Source: an uncultured Pelagibacteraceae bacterium
Lineage (GTDB): Bacteria > Pseudomonadota > Alphaproteobacteria > Pelagibacterales > Pelagibacteraceae
Assembly: GCA_902622245.1 (NCBI GenBank)
Contig: CACNPC010000005.1
Location: 47,672-111,671, forward strand
Direction of reading: 5' to 3'
Length of the DNA: 64,000 nt
Position numbers and translations under genes: made by a program. The stretch's first letter is position 1. Each line of letters starts with the position of its first letter. The notes under the pieces are model-generated. The model was not told where the DNA came from, made no database searches, and saw only the letters and a program-made list of their open reading frames with translations. This document shows, piece after piece, positions 21,012 to 31,328 of the stretch.

Positions 21012-22097
21012 ATGGACGTTTTAAATAAACTAAATGAATTATTTTTATCTGTATGGAAGCAGGGAATTCTTGGGGTAGATTTCTTTCAGATAATAGTAGG
21101 TCTTGGAATATTTGTATTATTTTTAATATTTAGAGGCCTAATTAGCAAACTTGTTATAAAAAAATTAGAATTAATCTCAAAAAGAACAACTAATAAATTA
21201 GATGATACTTTTGTAAAATCTATGGAAGGTCCTGCTAGGTTTCTTCCAATTGTTCTTGGTGTATTTTTTGCCAGTTACTATATGTCATTTGATAATGAGA
21301 CAAGGGGTTTCATAGATAACGTTAACAGAACATTAATAACAATTTTAATATTTTGGATAATACATCAGATAATTGAGCCTATATCATATATTTTAAGTGG
21401 ATTAGATAAAGTCCTGACAAAAGAATTAATAGGCTGGATTATAAAGTCTCTTAAAATTTTAATTTTTATTTTAGGCGCAGCTGCTGTTCTTGAGTTATGG
21501 GGAATTAAAATTGGACCAATAATTGCAGGATTAGGCTTGTTTGGTGTTGCAGTAGCATTAGGTGCACAGGATTTATTTAAAAATTTAATATCTGGAATTT
21601 TAGTATTAGTTGAAAAAAGATTTAGAATTGGTGATTGGATTAAAGTCGAGGGAGTTATTGAAGGAGTTGTTGAGAATATTGGATTTAGATCAACCGTTAT
21701 AAGAAAATTTGATAAGTCACTAGCAATTATTCCCAATTTTCAATTTGCAGAAAATGCAGTGATTAATAACACAAGGAAGACCAACTGGGCTATTAGTTGG
21801 ATAATAACTCTTCAATATGACACTACAATTGATCAATTAAAAACCATAAGAGATGAGATTGAAGATCACATAAATAAAGGTGATGATTATGATCAGTCTG
21901 TTGGAGTTGCTGTAAGAATAGATAAGTTTTCAGATAGCTCAATTGATATGTATGTAAGATGTTTTACAAAAACAAATAGTTGGACTAATTATTTGCAAGT
22001 TAAAGAAAATCTGGCACTTGCAATAAAAAAAATTGTTGAAGGTAAGGGAGCTGCCTTTGCATTCCCAAGTCAGTCCATCTATGTTGAAAAAAAATGA
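21012..22097 (+). CDS. MscS-family mechanosensitive ion channel
   Basis: GPIIAGLGLFGVAVALGAQDLFKNLISGILVLVEKRFRIGDWIKV. Confidence 0.93.
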   Translation: MDVLNKLNELFLSVWKQGILGVDFFQIIVGLGIFVLFLIFRGLISKLVIKKLELISKRTTNKLDDTFVKSMEGPARFLPIVLGVFFASYYMSFDNETRGFIDNVNRTLITILIFWIIHQIIEPISYILSGLDKVLTKELIGWIIKSLKILIFILGAAAVLELWGIKIGPIIAGLGLFGVAVALGAQDLFKNLISGILVLVEKRFRIGDWIKVEGVIEGVVENIGFRSTVIRKFDKSLAIIPNFQFAENAVINNTRKTNWAISWIITLQYDTTIDQLKTIRDEIEDHINKGDDYDQSVGVAVRIDKFSDSSIDMYVRCFTKTNSWTNYLQVKENLALAIKKIVEGKGAAFAFPSQSIYVEKK

Positions 22098-22384
22098 TTG
22101 CTATATTTTATTTAGCTCTTCAAATTTTAAAACTTTATTCATATGTTGTAATTGCCAATGTTGTTATAAGTTGGTTGGTCGCTTTTAATGTACTAAATAC
22201 AAGCAATCGGTTTGTATATTTAATATTAGATTTCACTTATAAAATGACAGAACCGATTTTAATAAGAATAAGAAGATTTTTACCTAACCTTGGTGCTTTT
22301 GATATTTCTCCTATCGTACTTCTTTTGTTGATATGGTTCATAGAAATGTGTATGAAACTCTACATTGCACCACTAATATTTTAA
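22094..22384 (+). CDS. YggT family membrane protein
   Basis: YVVIANVVISWLVAFNVLNTSNRFVYLILDFTYKMTEPILIRIRRFLPNLGAFDISPIVLLLLI. Confidence 0.9.
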   Translation: MIAIFYLALQILKLYSYVVIANVVISWLVAFNVLNTSNRFVYLILDFTYKMTEPILIRIRRFLPNLGAFDISPIVLLLLIWFIEMCMKLYIAPLIF

Positions 22385-22387
22385 TAA

Positions 22388-23233
22388 ATGATTTTAATTG
22401 ATGGAAAAAAAGCTGCTGCTGATTTAAGAGAAGAGCTCAAGAAAGAAGTCTTATCTTTAAAAGATAAGCATAATAAAGTACCAGGTTTAACAGTCATATT
22501 GATTGGTGATTTAGCACCTAGTCAAATTTATGTTAGAAATAAAGAGAAATCTGCCAATGAAGTGGGCCTTAAATCAGAGGTGATTAGATACCCTGACAGT
22601 GTTGAAGAAAGTGAAGTTTTAAAAAAAATCGATGAACTTAATAATGACGATTCCGTTTCAGGAATTTTAGTTCAGCTCCCACTACCTAAACATATTGATA
22701 AACAAAAAGTTATAGAGGCAATTATGCCAGAGAAGGATGTAGATGGATTTCATCCCATGAATGTTGGTAATCTGTCGTCAGGTTATGAAAGCTCTATTCC
22801 GTGCACTCCTTTAGGTTGTTATTTTTTAATAAAAAAAATTGAACCAAACCTTAATGGAAAAAAGGCTGTAATTGTTGGAAGATCAAATTTAAATGGTAAG
22901 CCAATGACACAGTTGTTGTTGAAAGAAAATTGCACAGTTACAATTACTCATTCAAAAACAAATGATCTTAAAGGAGAATGTTTAAAAGGAGATATTATAG
23001 TTGCTGCCGTTGGAATCCCTGAGCTTGTAAAAGGTGATTGGGTAAAAAAAGATGCAATTGTGATTGACGTTGGTATTAATAAAACTGAAAAAGGCCTAGT
23101 TGGCGATGTGGCATTTGATGAAGTATCAAAAGTTGCAAAAGCTTTAACACCAGTTCCAGGTGGAGTCGGACCCATGACTATTGCATGTTTACTTAAAAAT
23201 ACAATTGAGTGTTTTAAGAGAGCAAATAAATAA
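22388..23233 (+). CDS. folD: Methylenetetrahydrofolate dehydrogenase/cyclohydrolase
   Basis: GILVQLPLPKHID, PEKDVDGFHPMNVG, PCTPLGCYFLI, VIVGRSNLNGKPM, TPVPGGVGPMTIACLL. Confidence 0.97.
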   Translation: MILIDGKKAAADLREELKKEVLSLKDKHNKVPGLTVILIGDLAPSQIYVRNKEKSANEVGLKSEVIRYPDSVEESEVLKKIDELNNDDSVSGILVQLPLPKHIDKQKVIEAIMPEKDVDGFHPMNVGNLSSGYESSIPCTPLGCYFLIKKIEPNLNGKKAVIVGRSNLNGKPMTQLLLKENCTVTITHSKTNDLKGECLKGDIIVAAVGIPELVKGDWVKKDAIVIDVGINKTEKGLVGDVAFDEVSKVAKALTPVPGGVGPMTIACLLKNTIECFKRANK

Positions 23234-23239
23234 AATTTA

Positions 23240-25777
23240 TTACTGATTTCTAATTAAAGGATAAACTTTAGGACTTAAGTATTTGAGATTAGTTAGCATA
23301 ATTAAAATCAAAGTCACAGTTCCTATAGAGGCACCAAGGTAAATTAAAACTTTAAAATCAAATTGCCAAACTAATTCAAAAATATTTTCCATAATAAATT
23401 TTGATCCAATTACTGCAAAAAAAATTGCAATTAATATTACCGACATAAAAATTATTATAAATTCTATCAAAGACGAAAATATAATTTCCTTTTTTGAAAA
23501 ACCTAAAATTTTAAATACAAGATTTTGGTACTCTTTTACTTTTCCTTGGACCATTATAGCACTTGAGATAACAATCAATCCAATGACAATTGTTACACCA
23601 GAAATTAAGGTTACAGCTATGAAAACTTTATTTAAAACTGATGATACTTTGTTTAAGTAATCAGCAATTTTTATCATAGATAAACTCGGTAAAACTTCTA
23701 ACATTTTGGTTTCATCAAAATTATCTGGATTTTTAAACTTAGCAGTTGCTAAATATTCATGGGGAATTTTTTTTGCAAATTGTGGATTAAATAACATTGC
23801 AAAATTAATACTTAGATCACGATAATCAACTTCTCTAAAATTAACTATTTCTCCATCAATTTCTCGACCATAAATGTTTAAAGTAAAAATATCTCCCAAC
23901 TCAATATTAAAATCTTTAGCTACTTTTGCATCAAGCGATATCTGAAGTTGGTTAGGTTTAGATAAATCCCACCATTCTCCCTTTAAAATTGGGTTATCTT
24001 TAGGTATATTTTCAACCCAAGAAGATCTTCTTTCACTTCCAATTACCCAATAACTATCATTATCTGGTTTAATATAGCTATTTGGATTCACACCATTAAT
24101 TTTTACTATTCCGGAAGAAACCATAGGTACTATTTCAATGTTTGCATCAGGGTTCATTTTGTAAACACTTTGTTCAAATTTTTTCTTTTCACCTTTTTGA
24201 ATTCCAACAAAAAAATAATCAGGTGCAATATCTGGAATAGATCTTGCAATTTCTCTTTTAAAATTTGTTCCAACTAAAGCTAAAGTTAATAATAAAGTTA
24301 CACCTAAGCCTAAAGACATAATTGTGATAGGAGTGATACTTTTTGTTTGAGTTATATTTTTTATCGATACTTTTAAAGAGATATTTGAAATAAAATTAAA
24401 CTTTTTCAGTAAATAAATTATAATTTTAGAAAGTAAAAAAAATACAATTAGACATACAAAAAAAGCCAGAAAATAACCCAAGCTATAAGAAGGTCTTTCA
24501 GATCCTAGTGTAAACAATAAAACTAAAAATGATAACAAGATAATACTCAAAATAACCGACTTTTTTGAGTAATAAAATTGGAGGTTTTGGAATACATTTC
24601 TAAATAGGTTTGATGCTTTAACTTGATCAATTGAACTTATTGTTGGTATTGAAAAAATTATAAGAACTAACAAACCTACAATAAATATTTTTATAAAATT
24701 AATTAAAGAGAGTTTTGGATAAACATTTAATCCCAACCCATCAGATAAATATTTATCTGCAATTGGTACAATTAAAAAACTTGAGCCATAAGAAATTACA
24801 GTAATAATAAATAATAATATTAATAATTGAAGATAATAAAGTGTTTTTATATTCCCTGAATAAAATCCTACAGCTTTTCTTACAGCTATAGACATATTGT
24901 TCTGGTTTATAAATGACAACAATGTATTAGCGATACCTATTCCAGCAATTAACATTGCACTAATTGAAACTAAAGAGAGAAATTGGGAAAAATTATTAAT
25001 TATCCTTTTTAAGCCACTTGCTGAATTTTCTGGAAATCTAAGTTTTACTTTTTGATCATCTTTAAAAATATCTTTGATCTTACTTTCTATTTTTTCTGGA
25101 TCATCACTTGGTTTAAATTTTACTTTATATTCATAATTTAAAAAACTACCTATTCCATTTAGTTTTAGTATCTCCAAAGTTTGTTCTCCTGCTAATGCCC
25201 AATCTCCAAAAGCCACAAACCCACTGACATCAGGTACAGATTTTATAATTCCAACAACTATGAAACTTTGATCTTGTATCTTAACTTTATCATTTATTTT
25301 TATCTTTAAAGTTTTTGATAAACTTTCATTAATCAAAATTGTCTTGGGTTCCTTTTGCATTCTTTCATAAGCATCTTCTGGCTCATAAACAACTTCACCG
25401 TAAAGTGGATATTTTTCATCAACTGTTTTAATTCTTGTAAATAATGATTTATTTTTTTCTCTGTCTGTCGTAGAAAGCATTGTACTGAACTCTATCATTT
25501 GTGAGACAGTTGAAAATTCCCTTACTTTATTGACTAAATTAAGATCCCCCTGATTACGGTTATAATCGATTTCGAGATCTCCACCCAAAAGAACTTTTGC
25601 ATTATCATTAAGCTCTTTTTTTAAACTATCTTCGATTGTAAAGATGGCACTTAAAATAAAAAGACTGATAAACAGCGTTACAATAATGCTTGAAATTTTT
25701 TTATAATTTCTGCTTAAATCCTTTAAAGCATACTTGAATATTAAACTTAACTCCGAAGAATTATTTAATTTTTCCAT
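23240..25777 (-). CDS. FtsX-like ABC transporter permease (YbbP type)
   Basis: 845 aa with paired FtsX-type TM domains; adjacent to YbbA-like ATPase and tesA-like gene. Confidence 0.9.
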   Translation of the reverse strand: MEKLNNSSELSLIFKYALKDLSRNYKKISSIIVTLFISLFILSAIFTIEDSLKKELNDNAKVLLGGDLEIDYNRNQGDLNLVNKVREFSTVSQMIEFSTMLSTTDREKNKSLFTRIKTVDEKYPLYGEVVYEPEDAYERMQKEPKTILINESLSKTLKIKINDKVKIQDQSFIVVGIIKSVPDVSGFVAFGDWALAGEQTLEILKLNGIGSFLNYEYKVKFKPSDDPEKIESKIKDIFKDDQKVKLRFPENSASGLKRIINNFSQFLSLVSISAMLIAGIGIANTLLSFINQNNMSIAVRKAVGFYSGNIKTLYYLQLLILLFIITVISYGSSFLIVPIADKYLSDGLGLNVYPKLSLINFIKIFIVGLLVLIIFSIPTISSIDQVKASNLFRNVFQNLQFYYSKKSVILSIILLSFLVLLFTLGSERPSYSLGYFLAFFVCLIVFFLLSKIIIYLLKKFNFISNISLKVSIKNITQTKSITPITIMSLGLGVTLLLTLALVGTNFKREIARSIPDIAPDYFFVGIQKGEKKKFEQSVYKMNPDANIEIVPMVSSGIVKINGVNPNSYIKPDNDSYWVIGSERRSSWVENIPKDNPILKGEWWDLSKPNQLQISLDAKVAKDFNIELGDIFTLNIYGREIDGEIVNFREVDYRDLSINFAMLFNPQFAKKIPHEYLATAKFKNPDNFDETKMLEVLPSLSMIKIADYLNKVSSVLNKVFIAVTLISGVTIVIGLIVISSAIMVQGKVKEYQNLVFKILGFSKKEIIFSSLIEFIIIFMSVILIAIFFAVIGSKFIMENIFELVWQFDFKVLIYLGASIGTVTLILIMLTNLKYLSPKVYPLIRNQ

Positions 25778-26426
25778 CTTTGATTTTAATTTTTCGTTTT
25801 GCTTTGTCTGCTAATTTTGGATCATGTGTGACCATTATTAAAGAAGACCCTTCTTCTTTGACGTATTTAAATAAAATTTCAGAGATCATTATTGAGTTTT
25901 CGGTATCTAGATTACCAGTTGGTTCATCAGCTAAAATCAAATCTGGTTTCATTGCAATCGCTCTTGCAATCGCCACACGTTGTTGCTCTCCGCCAGATAA
26001 TTGACTTGGAAGATTATCGAATCTATGTTTTAGACCAAATCGATCTAATAAACTTTTTGCTTCTTTCTCTGGATTTTTAAATTCATTAAGTTCAAGTGTT
26101 AAAGCTACATTTTCAACAGCTGTATAATTTGGAATTAAATAGAAAGATTGAAATATAATTCCTATATTTTGCTTTCTAATTTCAGATACTTCGTCTTCAT
26201 TAAGATTTGTTATTTCCCTGTCTTGAAATATAATTTTCCCTGAGGTTGGACGTTCTAGTCCACCAATAAGCATAATCAAGCTTGTTTTTCCTGACCCACT
26301 TTCTCCAACCACAGATACAGTTTCTTTTTTTTTTATAGTTAAATCAATATTTTTTAAAACATTGATATTGTCCTTCCCAGTTTGGTATTTGAGATTTATT
26401 TTTTTTAATTTAAGAAGTGTGTTCAT
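25761..26426 (-). CDS. ABC transporter ATP-binding protein (YbbA/LolD type)
   Basis: Walker A GESGSGKTS, signature LSGGEQQRVAIARAI, Walker B LILADEPTG. Likely start at 26426 (MNTLLKLKKINL) rather than 26474. Confidence 0.93.
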   Translation of the reverse strand: MNTLLKLKKINLKYQTGKDNINVLKNIDLTIKKKETVSVVGESGSGKTSLIMLIGGLERPTSGKIIFQDREITNLNEDEVSEIRKQNIGIIFQSFYLIPNYTAVENVALTLELNEFKNPEKEAKSLLDRFGLKHRFDNLPSQLSGGEQQRVAIARAIAMKPDLILADEPTGNLDTENSIMISEILFKYVKEEGSSLIMVTHDPKLADKAKRKIKIKDGKIK

Positions 26427-27033
26427 GAATAAAAGTTTATTTATAAAAATATTGTTATTCTTTCTAGTGCACATAAATGCAAGTGCAATAGAAAAGGTTA
26501 TATTATTCGGCGATAGTTTAATGGCGGGTTATGGTCTACCTAAAGAGCAACACTTATCTTTGGTTTTAGAAAGTAATCTCGCTAGGAGTGGTTTAAATAT
26601 TAAGGTAATAAATGGAAGTGTGTCAGGAAGTACTTCTTCTGGTGGATTGAATAGAGCAGAATGGAGTTTATCAGAACCCGGTATTGATCTAATCATCCTT
26701 GGTCTTGGGGCAAATGATATGCTTAGAGGAATTCAACCAGATGAAACCGAGAGAAATTTAGAAGAAATAATTAAAATCGCTAACAGTAAAAAAATAAAAA
26801 TTATAATAGCTGGGATGGTTGCGCCAACAACTCATGGAACTAAATATAAAAAAAATTTTGATGCTATTTATCCTAAATTGTCAAAAAAATATAATTTACC
26901 CTTAATTCCATTTTTGCTAGAGGGTGTTGCTCTTGATCCAAATCTAAATCAACAAGATGGCATACATCCTAACAAAGCTGGAACAATAGTTATAAGTAAT
27001 ACAATTCAAGATATTATTTCAAAAAATTATTAA
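26425..27033 (+). CDS. tesA: TesA-like arylesterase/SGNH hydrolase
   Basis: Signal peptide MNKSLFIKILLFFLVHINASA; GDSLMAGYGLP, LGANDMLRGI, DGIHPNKAG. Start chosen at 26425. Confidence 0.9.
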   Translation: MNKSLFIKILLFFLVHINASAIEKVILFGDSLMAGYGLPKEQHLSLVLESNLARSGLNIKVINGSVSGSTSSGGLNRAEWSLSEPGIDLIILGLGANDMLRGIQPDETERNLEEIIKIANSKKIKIIIAGMVAPTTHGTKYKKNFDAIYPKLSKKYNLPLIPFLLEGVALDPNLNQQDGIHPNKAGTIVISNTIQDIISKNY

Positions 27034-27039
27034 TCGGAT

Positions 27040-28041
27040 ATGAAAAAAAAATATCATCATTTAGCAAATGGCACATTTCGTAATCCTGAAGGATCAAAGG
27101 TGATTGATATGAATTTCAATTGGTCGTTTAAGGTCTTTAACCAAGAAAAAAAAAAATTAGATATGACTTTTCCTGAAAGTAATATCATTAAAAAAGAAAA
27201 AGTTTTATTGGATTTAAATAATTTCCAAAAAGAAGATTATGTAGCGTGGATAGGTCATGCAACATTTTTATTAAAATTAGGGGAAATAACAATAATAACA
27301 GATCCAGTTTTTTCAAAAAATGCAGGACCTTTATTTTTTGGGCCAAAGAGATTTACCGAACCAGCATTAAAACTTAATGAGATACCAAGAACAGATATTT
27401 TTCTACTAACTCACAATCACTACGATCATCAAGACATGAAAACAATAATGAGATTTCCTTATAAAGAATCTAAAGTCCTGTTACCTTTAGGACTAAAAAA
27501 ATATTTTAAAATTAATAGATTTAAAGATGTAAATGAAATGGATTGGTATGATCAAATAAGAATAAATCAGAATTTAAATATTACTTTTTTGCCATCAGTC
27601 CACTGGTCAAAAAGGAGTTTAACGGATACTAACAAAACTTTATGGGGCAGCTATTTGATTGAATACAAAGGAAAAAAAATATTATTTTCATGTGATACTG
27701 GTGTTGGAAAAATATATAAAGAATTGGGAGATAAGTATGGTCCAATTGATTTAACATTTATTAACATTGGCGCATATAATTTTTATCCTATGGCTTCAAT
27801 TAAAGATTCTTCTGCTTATCACACTAACCCTGAAGAAGCCCTTGGACTTGCTAAAGATTTAAAAAGTAAAAAAGTAATTGGAATGCATTGGGGAACTTTT
27901 GTCTTATCACTTGAACCAATATTAGAGCCCCCTTTAAGGTTTAAGCAAAATGCAGAAAAATTTGGATTTAAAAAAGATGATGCAATTATTTTTAAAATTG
28001 GTGAATTTAAATTATTTAAAGAGCTTTTTGACACTAACTAG
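27040..28041 (+). CDS. MBL-fold metallohydrolase (NAPE-PLD/UlaG-like)
   Basis: WIGHATFLLKLGEITIITDPVFSKNAGP, LTHNHYDHQDMKT, SCDTGVG, HWGTFVL. Confidence 0.9.
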   Translation: MKKKYHHLANGTFRNPEGSKVIDMNFNWSFKVFNQEKKKLDMTFPESNIIKKEKVLLDLNNFQKEDYVAWIGHATFLLKLGEITIITDPVFSKNAGPLFFGPKRFTEPALKLNEIPRTDIFLLTHNHYDHQDMKTIMRFPYKESKVLLPLGLKKYFKINRFKDVNEMDWYDQIRINQNLNITFLPSVHWSKRSLTDTNKTLWGSYLIEYKGKKILFSCDTGVGKIYKELGDKYGPIDLTFINIGAYNFYPMASIKDSSAYHTNPEEALGLAKDLKSKKVIGMHWGTFVLSLEPILEPPLRFKQNAEKFGFKKDDAIIFKIGEFKLFKELFDTN

Positions 28042-29098
28042 AATTTTCCATCAACCACAATCCATCTTGATTTAAAAAATATAGTTTACCATTTATAGGA
28101 TGAATTTGTATGTCTCTAATTCTTCCAATTTTATCTTTAAATATTATTTCCTCTTTTACGTTTGATAAATCATTAAACTCTAATTTTCTTAAAGACTTAT
28201 CTTTAAGAGAAGTAATTAATGCATGACCATTCCATTCTTTAAATTCATTACCTTTATAAATTGTGATTGCACTTGTGGCTATAGATGGAACCCAATATTG
28301 AATGGCTTTTGTAAAGCCAGGTTTCCATTTTGGCCCTATTGGTATACCTGAATAATTTGTGCCACCCCATCCAAGAATTTTCCAACCATAATTTTCACCT
28401 TTCTTTGCTTCACCAAACCAATCGCCTCCTTTTGCACCATGATTGCTCATATAAATTTTTCCATCAAAAGGTGATAAAGCTAAACCTTGAGGATTTCTTA
28501 CACCAATTTGATATATTTCAGGTAGCCAGTTTGATTTCCCCTCAAAACGAGGATTGTCTTTTGGAATGCCACCATCTAGATAAATTCTAATTATACTTCC
28601 TGGATGTTTATTTCCATCTTGAGCAATCATTCCCCCACCTCTTTCACCTGCAGAAGCAAATAAATAGTTGTCTTTAATTGCAAGTCTTGAACCAAAATGA
28701 TAGGGCGAGTCAATTGGTGGATTGGCTTGAAAAATATTTTTAAAATTTAATTTGTTTTTATTAAATTTTGCACGTGCAATTGAAGTACTAGTCTTCCAAT
28801 TATTTCTATTTTCTGTGTATGAGATGTAAATGTAATCTTCATGATAGAGAATATCCAATAATCCTCCCTGTCCATATTCTACAAAATTTAAGTTATGATC
28901 AATTTCATTTATCTCCCTTGTAGAAATGTTTACAAATTTTATTTTGCCACCTTTCTCGGTAACAATCATTTCATTTTCATTAACGAACGACGAACCCCAA
29001 GGTGCTTCTAATTCAATAATTTTATTAAAATTAAAATTTTTACTAAATGAATTAGTTGAGAATAGTATTAATGATAAAAGAAATAATAATTTCTTCAC
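28034..29098 (-). CDS. PQQ-dependent sugar dehydrogenase-like (glucose/sorbosone dehydrogenase) secreted protein
   Basis: LEAPWGSSFVNENEMIVTEKGGKI, GVRNPQGLALSPFDGKIYMSNHGAKGGDWFGEAKKGENYGW. GTG start at 29098 gives a clean signal peptide VKKLLFLLSLILFSTNSFS. Confidence 0.85.
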   Translation of the reverse strand: MKKLLFLLSLILFSTNSFSKNFNFNKIIELEAPWGSSFVNENEMIVTEKGGKIKFVNISTREINEIDHNLNFVEYGQGGLLDILYHEDYIYISYTENRNNWKTSTSIARAKFNKNKLNFKNIFQANPPIDSPYHFGSRLAIKDNYLFASAGERGGGMIAQDGNKHPGSIIRIYLDGGIPKDNPRFEGKSNWLPEIYQIGVRNPQGLALSPFDGKIYMSNHGAKGGDWFGEAKKGENYGWKILGWGGTNYSGIPIGPKWKPGFTKAIQYWVPSIATSAITIYKGNEFKEWNGHALITSLKDKSLRKLEFNDLSNVKEEIIFKDKIGRIRDIQIHPINGKLYFLNQDGLWLMENSS

Positions 29099-29099
29099 T

Positions 29100-29810
29100 C
29101 TATGAAAGTTTTGATCTACCACCATCGACAGCAATAATTTGTCCTGTAACCCAAGAACTGTCTTCAGTTATTAGAAATTTTGCAAGCGAAGCCGAATCTT
29201 TACCTTCTCCAAGTCTTTTTAATGGATGGGCTTTTGCTATACCATCAGCTAAAACTTTATTTTTAAGCATTGGCTCTGCAATTTTTGAATTAGTTAAACT
29301 TGGAGCAATGCAATTTACTCTTATATTAGGAGCAAATTCTGCTGCTAAAGAAACAGTTAATCCTTCCACAGCTGCTTTAGTTGAAGCTATAATTGCATGA
29401 TTTGTAAATCCCCTTTGAGCAGCAACAGTTGAAAACAAAACAATCGATCCTTTATTTTTTTTTAAACTTTCTTGATAACCTTTAATTAAATCTACTGCAG
29501 AATATAAATTTAGTTTCATACATTTTGTAAAATCTTGTTCTGAAACCATTCTTAAAGGTTTTAAATCAATTGAACCAACACAATAAGCTATACCTTTGAT
29601 ATCATCTATTTCGGACTTAATCTTTTCAACAAAACCATTTTCTAAAACATCAGAGACTGTATATTTACAATTTAGTTTTTCAGACAAAGATTTTGTTCTT
29701 TCTTCATCCCTACCAATTAAATGTACTTCTTTGCCGGCTGCGTATAACTGTTCGGCTAAATTAGATCCGATAGATCCTGTCGCACCTACTACTAAATATT
29801 TTTCTGACAT
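29100..29810 (-). CDS. SDR-family oxidoreductase
   Basis: VGATGSIGSNLAEQL; VNCIAPSLTNSKIAEPM; SWVTGQIIAVDGGRS. Confidence 0.92.
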   Translation of the reverse strand: MSEKYLVVGATGSIGSNLAEQLYAAGKEVHLIGRDEERTKSLSEKLNCKYTVSDVLENGFVEKIKSEIDDIKGIAYCVGSIDLKPLRMVSEQDFTKCMKLNLYSAVDLIKGYQESLKKNKGSIVLFSTVAAQRGFTNHAIIASTKAAVEGLTVSLAAEFAPNIRVNCIAPSLTNSKIAEPMLKNKVLADGIAKAHPLKRLGEGKDSASLAKFLITEDSSWVTGQIIAVDGGRSKLS

Positions 29811-29837
29811 AAATTTTTAAAGAGTTATATATAGTTA

Positions 29838-31328
29838 ATGAAATTATTTTTTCTACTTGGAAATCAGCTTTTCTCAGAGAAATATCTAGAAAAGTACAGA
29901 AAAGACCACTTTTTCTTTATGGCTGAAGATTATCAGCTTTGTACGTACGAAAAGCATCATAAACAAAAGATATTATTGTTCTTATCTTGCATGCGATCTC
30001 ACGCAGATAGACTAAAAAAAAATAAATTTAAATTAGAATATTCTTCGATCGAGGATAAATCTTTTAAGCTGGATTACACAGAAAAATTAAAAAAAATAAT
30101 TAAAACAAAAAAAATTAAAGAAATTTCAAGTTTCGAAATTGAGGATAAGTTTTTTGAAAATAAAATTACCAATTTTTTAAAAAAGGAAAAAATTAAATGG
30201 AATATTATTCAAACACCAATGTTTTTAAATTCTAGAGAAAAAATTAAAAACTATTTATCGAAATCAAAAAAACCTTTTATGGCAGTTTTTTATAAAGAGA
30301 CTAGAAGAGATTTGGATATACTCATGAAAAAAGATGGTAATCCAGAAGGAGGCAAATGGAGTTTTGACGAAGAAAATCGAAATAAACTTCCAAAAAATAT
30401 ATCTATACCCAAATTTCCTAAAATTAATGAGACTGTTCATACGAGAAAACTAAAAATTTTAATTGATAAAAATTTTAAAAGTCACCCAGGTAATACGAAA
30501 GACTTTTGGTTTGCTACGGAATATGATGATGTAATTAAATTATTAAATTTTTTTATTAAAGAAAAATCAAATTTATTTGGGGATTATGAAGATGCAGTTG
30601 ATCAGAAAGACAATATATTATTTCATAGTGCTTTAAGTCCTTACATCAATTTAGGTCTTATAACTCCAGAATTTATAATTAAAAAAGTTTTAGATTTTCA
30701 CAACAAAAATAAAATAAGATTAAATTCCTTAGAGGGTTATATTCGTCAAGTAATCGGGTGGAGAGAATTTATGAGGGGAATATATCAAAGCTATTCAAAA
30801 GAAATGGAAACTAGAAATTTTTTTAAACAAAATAGAAAAATGAAAAACTCATGGTACGAAGGAACAACAGGATTACCACCTCTAGATTATGCTATTAAAA
30901 ATGCAGTGAATTATGGTTGGTCACATCATATTGAAAGGTTAATGATCTTATCAAACATAATGAATTTATGTGAAGTTAAGCCAACGTATGTTTACAAATG
31001 GTTTATGGAAATGTTTGTGGATTCCTCTGACTGGGTAATGGTCCCGAATGTTTATGGAATGGGGCTTTTCAGTGATGGAGGAATCTTTGCAACAAAACCA
31101 TATATTTGCGGCTCCGCTTATTTCATGAAAATGATGGATTTTAAAAAAGGAGAATGGTGCAATACCATGGATGGTCTTTATTGGAGATTCATAAATAGAA
31201 ATAGAGCCTTCTTTTTAAAAAATCCTAGACTTTCTATGATGGTTAGAATTTTCGATAAAATGAAATCTGATAGAAAAAAATTAATTTTAGCTGAGGCAGA
31301 AAAATTTATTAAACAAAATACTGCATAG
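29838..31328 (+). CDS. Cryptochrome/photolyase-related protein of the FeS-BCP (PhrB/CryB-like) family
   Basis: Whole-length match by eye: FFMAEDYQLCTYEKHHKQKILLFLSCMRSHAD; GYIRQVIGWREFMRGIY; NYGWSHHIERLMILSNIMNLCEVKPTYVYKWFMEMFVDSSDWVMVPNVYGMGLFSDGG. Confidence 0.9.
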   Translation: MKLFFLLGNQLFSEKYLEKYRKDHFFFMAEDYQLCTYEKHHKQKILLFLSCMRSHADRLKKNKFKLEYSSIEDKSFKLDYTEKLKKIIKTKKIKEISSFEIEDKFFENKITNFLKKEKIKWNIIQTPMFLNSREKIKNYLSKSKKPFMAVFYKETRRDLDILMKKDGNPEGGKWSFDEENRNKLPKNISIPKFPKINETVHTRKLKILIDKNFKSHPGNTKDFWFATEYDDVIKLLNFFIKEKSNLFGDYEDAVDQKDNILFHSALSPYINLGLITPEFIIKKVLDFHNKNKIRLNSLEGYIRQVIGWREFMRGIYQSYSKEMETRNFFKQNRKMKNSWYEGTTGLPPLDYAIKNAVNYGWSHHIERLMILSNIMNLCEVKPTYVYKWFMEMFVDSSDWVMVPNVYGMGLFSDGGIFATKPYICGSAYFMKMMDFKKGEWCNTMDGLYWRFINRNRAFFLKNPRLSMMVRIFDKMKSDRKKLILAEAEKFIKQNTA

